Shown here: positions 60,697 through 64,000 of the stretch, one piece after another
How positions within the stretch are numbered: the first letter of the stretch is position 1
Layout: every line of letters starts with the position of its first letter
Source: JAUIET01 sp039111475
GTDB taxonomy: Bacteria > Pseudomonadota > Gammaproteobacteria > Pseudomonadales > JAUIET01
DNA length: 64,000 nucleotides
Assembly (NCBI GenBank): GCA_039111475.1
Contig: JBCCIP010000005.1
Coordinates: 1-64,000, forward strand
Direction: 5' to 3'
Notes under the pieces: model-generated
The model's database searches: none
What the model saw: only the letters and a program-made list of their open reading frames with translations
Told to the model about the DNA's origin: nothing
Translations under genes and position numbers: made by a program

Positions 60697-62037
60697 ATGT
60701 TCCATAAGCTCATTCTATTTGTATTGATATTCTATGTGCCAGAGCAGGCACACTTTCCTCAGAGCTTAGGTATTAGAGGATTAAATGTCTTCAATGTGCT
60801 TTTTCTTATTGGGCTCTTTAGCGCAATTTCGCAACCAAAATTGAGTGAAGCAGCACCCCCGCTACGAGGGCGGATTATTTTCTACTTTGCCATTATGGCG
60901 TTTGCCTTGTTTATCTCTCTATTCAAATCACCTCACATTGTTCAAGATGTGATTTTGTATAAAACGCTGGTTTTCTATGCCTGTCTGTACTTCCTGTTTT
61001 TTCGAGCTGCGCAAGACATTAAAACGGTACGTTATCTGATTGTTTGCGTTGCGTTTACGTATGGAATGATGACGCTTGAAATGATTCGAGAGGCCGCTGC
61101 GTTTGGCTTCGCGCCTAAGATTCGCCTGGTGGGTGCGTTTGGTATGGAAACAGGCAATCCGAACTATGCGGGGGCTTATTTCGCGGTTCTGATTCCGGTA
61201 TTTGCGACATTCATGATGTATTACAAAGACGATAAACGGGTCAAGCTGATCGCCACTGGATTATTTTTCATGGGCATGATGTCCGCATTTTACACTGAGT
61301 CACGTCAGGCTTATGCGGCGATTTTGATCACTACGTTATTGCTTGCGGTGAGAAAAAGCATGATGTACTCCGTTATCATCGTAATTGCGGTGCTAAATTT
61401 TGCTCTATGGGCGCCGGAGTCGGTGGTGGAGAGAGTTGAAGGCACATCCGAAGTCAATGAGGAGACAGGCGAAGAGGTGCTTGAAGACAGTGCCGAGTCG
61501 CGATTCGTTATCTGGGGTGCAGCGTGGAATTTGATAAAGAGCAACCCTATTGGTATTGGCTACAATCAGTTCAAACTCGCGATCGACCCGTATATGCCGG
61601 CGTGGATAACTGCACGAGATGCTCACAGCTCTTATTTTCTGATCTGGACTGAGGCGGGTTGGATTGGCTTAATAGCGTTCTTGTCTTTGCTGTATGGATT
61701 TTATGCGGTGGGTTCCCGATTGTATCGTGCGGGAACTGAAACGAAAAATAATGAAGCCATATTGCTAGGCTTGGGTTTTTCTATGAGCGCAATAGCGGTT
61801 GCCTTATCAAATGTGACTAGTAGTACGTTCCAATCCGGGGAAGTGATGGCGAACTATTGGATAATGGCGGCATTGATATCTCGCTATGCGATTCTCATTG
61901 AAGAAGGCTATCGGGTCAATGATGAGCGCGAAGAGACATCTGATGATGAATCCGGCAACGTACTAGGGGTTAATCACAGGCTTGATCAGCTAAGGCGCGA
62001 TAAGGCGACTGTTCGACGCTTTAATGACTCAGCCTAA
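60697..62037 (+). CDS. O-antigen ligase/polymerase (Wzy_C superfamily)
   Basis: A 446-aa membrane protein with about ten to twelve hydrophobic helices and a soluble loop at about 245-300 with ESRFVIWGAAWNLIKSNPIG and GYNQFKLAID, then DAHSSYFLIWTEAGWIGLI, the segment typical of Wzy_C proteins. The family includes O-antigen ligases and Wzy polymerases; the exosortase-linked O-lig family is a good match. In this locus the polymerase role is likely. The C-terminal tail (about 405-446) is acidic and soluble. Confidence 0.9.
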   Translation: MFHKLILFVLIFYVPEQAHFPQSLGIRGLNVFNVLFLIGLFSAISQPKLSEAAPPLRGRIIFYFAIMAFALFISLFKSPHIVQDVILYKTLVFYACLYFLFFRAAQDIKTVRYLIVCVAFTYGMMTLEMIREAAAFGFAPKIRLVGAFGMETGNPNYAGAYFAVLIPVFATFMMYYKDDKRVKLIATGLFFMGMMSAFYTESRQAYAAILITTLLLAVRKSMMYSVIIVIAVLNFALWAPESVVERVEGTSEVNEETGEEVLEDSAESRFVIWGAAWNLIKSNPIGIGYNQFKLAIDPYMPAWITARDAHSSYFLIWTEAGWIGLIAFLSLLYGFYAVGSRLYRAGTETKNNEAILLGLGFSMSAIAVALSNVTSSTFQSGEVMANYWIMAALISRYAILIEEGYRVNDEREETSDDESGNVLGVNHRLDQLRRDKATVRRFNDSA

Positions 62038-62048
62038 GACAAGCTCTA

Positions 62049-63536
62049 ATGGTACCCAAGCTACTAAAAAGCGCGTCTAAATACTCTCTTGCCAATCTTC
62101 TGGTTGTCTTATCAGGTTTAATATCTTTCCCGATACTAACGCGCAGTTTTAGTGTCGAGGACTATGGCACAATAAGTCTAATCAACGTCTTTGTAACGTT
62201 TTGGATCGCGATATCAAAAGCGGGTATGCAGCATGCAATTACTCGTTTTTATAGTGAATGCAGAGAAGAAGCTCGATTGGGCAATTTTTTCTCTACTGCA
62301 ATCCTAGGACTATTTGCGATAAGTATCTCAGTGGTTGTAGCGCTTGTTCTGGCGTATTTGATATCAGAATCTGTCAATAGTTATTTCAACAATAGCTTGG
62401 CAATGAGTATTGGGCTGTTGCTGGTGCTTGGATGTCTGGTGACGGTGCAATCCTTATCGTCAGGCATGTTGAACATTTTTTTGGCTATGGAGCGTAGTAA
62501 CGCTTACAGCGCCTTGCAAGTCCTTGCAAAGTACATGGTTCTGGTTGCGATCGTAATCACCGTGCTGTTCATTGACGCCAATATAGAGTACTTTTTCATG
62601 GCAATGCTCGTCGGTGAGTTATTGGCTTTTGTTTTTGTGGTCAAAGTATTCAGCTCTGAGAGTCACTCAGCTGTAAGCATTGCCGCGTTTGATGCGCATT
62701 TATTCAAGGCGATGGCATTGTACAGTTTGCCAATGCTTGGCTACGAAGTCACAACGATCATTCATATTCTCGCAGATCGATTGATTTTGGATCTTCTGAT
62801 GGGTAAAACCGTTGTTGGCCTATACTCCGCTGCCTACAATGTTGCTGAGATGTTTAACACGCTGATAGCTGTGTCGCTGAGCGTGGCGGTCCAGCCCGCT
62901 TATTTCAAGCTGTGGGCAACTTCAGGTAAAGAAGCGACGTTGTATTTTCTTAATCGCGTTGTCTATTTTTACATACTGCTAATACCTGCCGTTGTGTGGG
63001 GTGTTATCGCCATCAGCGAAGACCTTTTAGTGTTGTTGACCACTGATAAATACATCGAAGGAGCAGTAATTTTTCCTTTTGTGGTTGCCAGCGGTATGAT
63101 CAATGCGACTGCATTGATTTACGCCGCTGGTATCTATATATACAAGCGAACCATGCAGCTTTTTGTGCCGGTTCTTATTTGCAGCATCCTAAATCTCGTA
63201 CTTAATTTCCTACTGATCCCGGAGTTTGGGATTAGGGGTGCGGCGGGAGCTACCTTGATCAGTATGTCTCTGCTGGGTATCACGATGTTCTTAAAAGGTC
63301 GCGCTACGCTAAGGCTGGATTTTCCAATAGGCCATCTACTGAAGTGTGTTACCGCAGCCTCGGCAATGGGACTTGTAGTGCAACAACTCTCACTGGGTTC
63401 GCCAGCGTTAAATATTATTGCAAAGGTTTTTGTGGGAGTGTCGTTGTACGGTTTAATTGCACTGGTGATAGACAAAGAGGTGCGTCAGTTGGCAGGGCCT
63501 TTTTGGCGAAAAGTAGTTTCTTCAGTGTCTAACTGA
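62049..63536 (+). CDS. polysaccharide flippase (Wzx family)
   Basis: A 495-aa membrane protein with about twelve to fourteen helices, starting KLLKSASKYSLANLLVVLSG and TRSFSVEDYGTISLINVFVT, the N-terminal signature of the polysaccharide transporter (PST/MVF) superfamily. It would move lipid-linked repeat units to the periplasm for Wzy. It begins 11 bp after the ligase/polymerase gene. Confidence 0.92.
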   Translation: MVPKLLKSASKYSLANLLVVLSGLISFPILTRSFSVEDYGTISLINVFVTFWIAISKAGMQHAITRFYSECREEARLGNFFSTAILGLFAISISVVVALVLAYLISESVNSYFNNSLAMSIGLLLVLGCLVTVQSLSSGMLNIFLAMERSNAYSALQVLAKYMVLVAIVITVLFIDANIEYFFMAMLVGELLAFVFVVKVFSSESHSAVSIAAFDAHLFKAMALYSLPMLGYEVTTIIHILADRLILDLLMGKTVVGLYSAAYNVAEMFNTLIAVSLSVAVQPAYFKLWATSGKEATLYFLNRVVYFYILLIPAVVWGVIAISEDLLVLLTTDKYIEGAVIFPFVVASGMINATALIYAAGIYIYKRTMQLFVPVLICSILNLVLNFLLIPEFGIRGAAGATLISMSLLGITMFLKGRATLRLDFPIGHLLKCVTAASAMGLVVQQLSLGSPALNIIAKVFVGVSLYGLIALVIDKEVRQLAGPFWRKVVSSVSN

Positions 63537-63610
63537 AAAACGCTTCGATTTTTATTCTTCGATAAAAGGCAACTTCCTAACGCCTCTTTAAAGCTAATTG
63601 TGTATTCAGC

Positions 63611-64000
63611 TTATGCCGCAGGCTTTTTTAGTCGTGAATAAAGTGCTTTAGCGGCGTCCAGCGATTGCGCTGCAAAGGGCTTGAGGTGGTAGTCGTACTC
63701 TGGCGTAATGCTTACAATATTTTTGCTGAAGCCGCTCTTATACAGATTGATCGAATTTTCGTCGCCCTGTTCCAGCCAGTAGCCACACAAATCGTATTTT
63801 TTGTAGCCTTGTGCCTTGGCCCACATCAAAGACTCCCAATCTGCAAAATGCGCCATTGGAATTTTTCGATGCTCGCCTCTGTCGCTGTAAACGCCCCATT
63901 CTGCCGCCAGCCGGTCCTGATAGGAAAGCATAATGTTGCCACCCAGTTGGGTGCCGTCCAGCGATATGACGCAAACAATGACTTTACCTACATCAGTGCC
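63611..64000 (-). CDS. FemAB/GNAT-like protein, 3' part only (5' end outside the window)
   Basis: The minus-strand frame is open from 64000 to a stop at 63611, giving the last about 129 residues; no stop precedes them. The segment MLSYQDRLAAEWGVYSDR, LMWAKAQGYKKYDLCGYW, and INLYKSGFSKNIVSITPEYDYHL match the C-terminal GNAT-like lobe of FemAB proteins (FKxxFG-like motif). Such genes occur beside exosortase/exopolysaccharide loci. The substrate is unknown. It is convergent with the flippase gene. Confidence 0.8.
   Translation of the reverse strand, partial: GTDVGKVIVCVISLDGTQLGGNIMLSYQDRLAAEWGVYSDRGEHRKIPMAHFADWESLMWAKAQGYKKYDLCGYWLEQGDENSINLYKSGFSKNIVSITPEYDYHLKPFAAQSLDAAKALYSRLKKPAA

Overview
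The window looks like a chromosomal segment of a free-living gammaproteobacterium, probably marine or aquatic. I cannot name the genus. Evidence for this placement is the order tuf - tRNA-Trp - secE - nusG - rplKAJL - rpoBC running straight into the str, S10, spc and alpha ribosomal operons (the contiguous, Pseudomonas-like layout), then rplQ facing uvrA with ssb next to it, and a fabA/fabB pair for anaerobic-type unsaturated fatty acid synthesis.

Left half (1-32.3 kb): the transcription/translation supercluster. It holds the end of one tuf copy, tRNA-Trp, secE-nusG, rplK-rplA, rplJ-rplL, rpoB, rpoC, an unexpected Rv3520c-type LLM flavin/F420 oxidoreductase, then rpsL-rpsG-fusA-tufA, the S10 operon (rpsJ to rpsQ), the spc operon (rplN to rpmJ, including a 38-aa rpmJ) and the alpha operon (rpsM to rplQ). 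Clear sigma70-type promoters precede rpsL, rpsJ and rpsM, and a Rho-independent terminator follows rplQ. Spacers around rpoB, before rpsL, after tufA and after rplQ carry large imperfect palindromes that look like dispersed REP-type elements. They are the least explained structure in this half.

Middle (32.6-40.6 kb): uvrA (minus) and ssb (plus) diverge. ssb is coupled to a small RmlD-like reductase/epimerase gene and followed by moaB and moeA for molybdenum cofactor. fabB and fabA lie on the minus strand.

Right half (40.7-64 kb): a polysaccharide locus on both strands. Precursor genes make GDP-mannose (manC, manB), UDP-glucose (galU) and UDP-uronic acids (a TviB/WbpO-like UDP-HexNAc 6-dehydrogenase and a UDP-glucuronate 4-epimerase-like protein). 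Assembly genes are an initiating sugar-phosphate transferase, a short outer-membrane export lipoprotein, a Wzc/Wzz-like chain-length protein, a CpsD/Wzc-like ATPase with a degraded P-loop, two glycosyltransferases, two asparagine-synthetase-like proteins (one lacking the glutaminase cysteine), a predicted outer-membrane beta-barrel, a NodB deacetylase, an O-antigen ligase/polymerase, a Wzx flippase and the 3' part of a FemAB-like gene at the right edge. These families are those found beside exosortase (PEP-CTERM) systems, but no exosortase is in the window. My reading is a Wzx/Wzy-type exopolysaccharide containing amidated uronic acids, exported through a short Wza-like protein paired with a separate beta-barrel. 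Function here is inferred from families and context, not shown.
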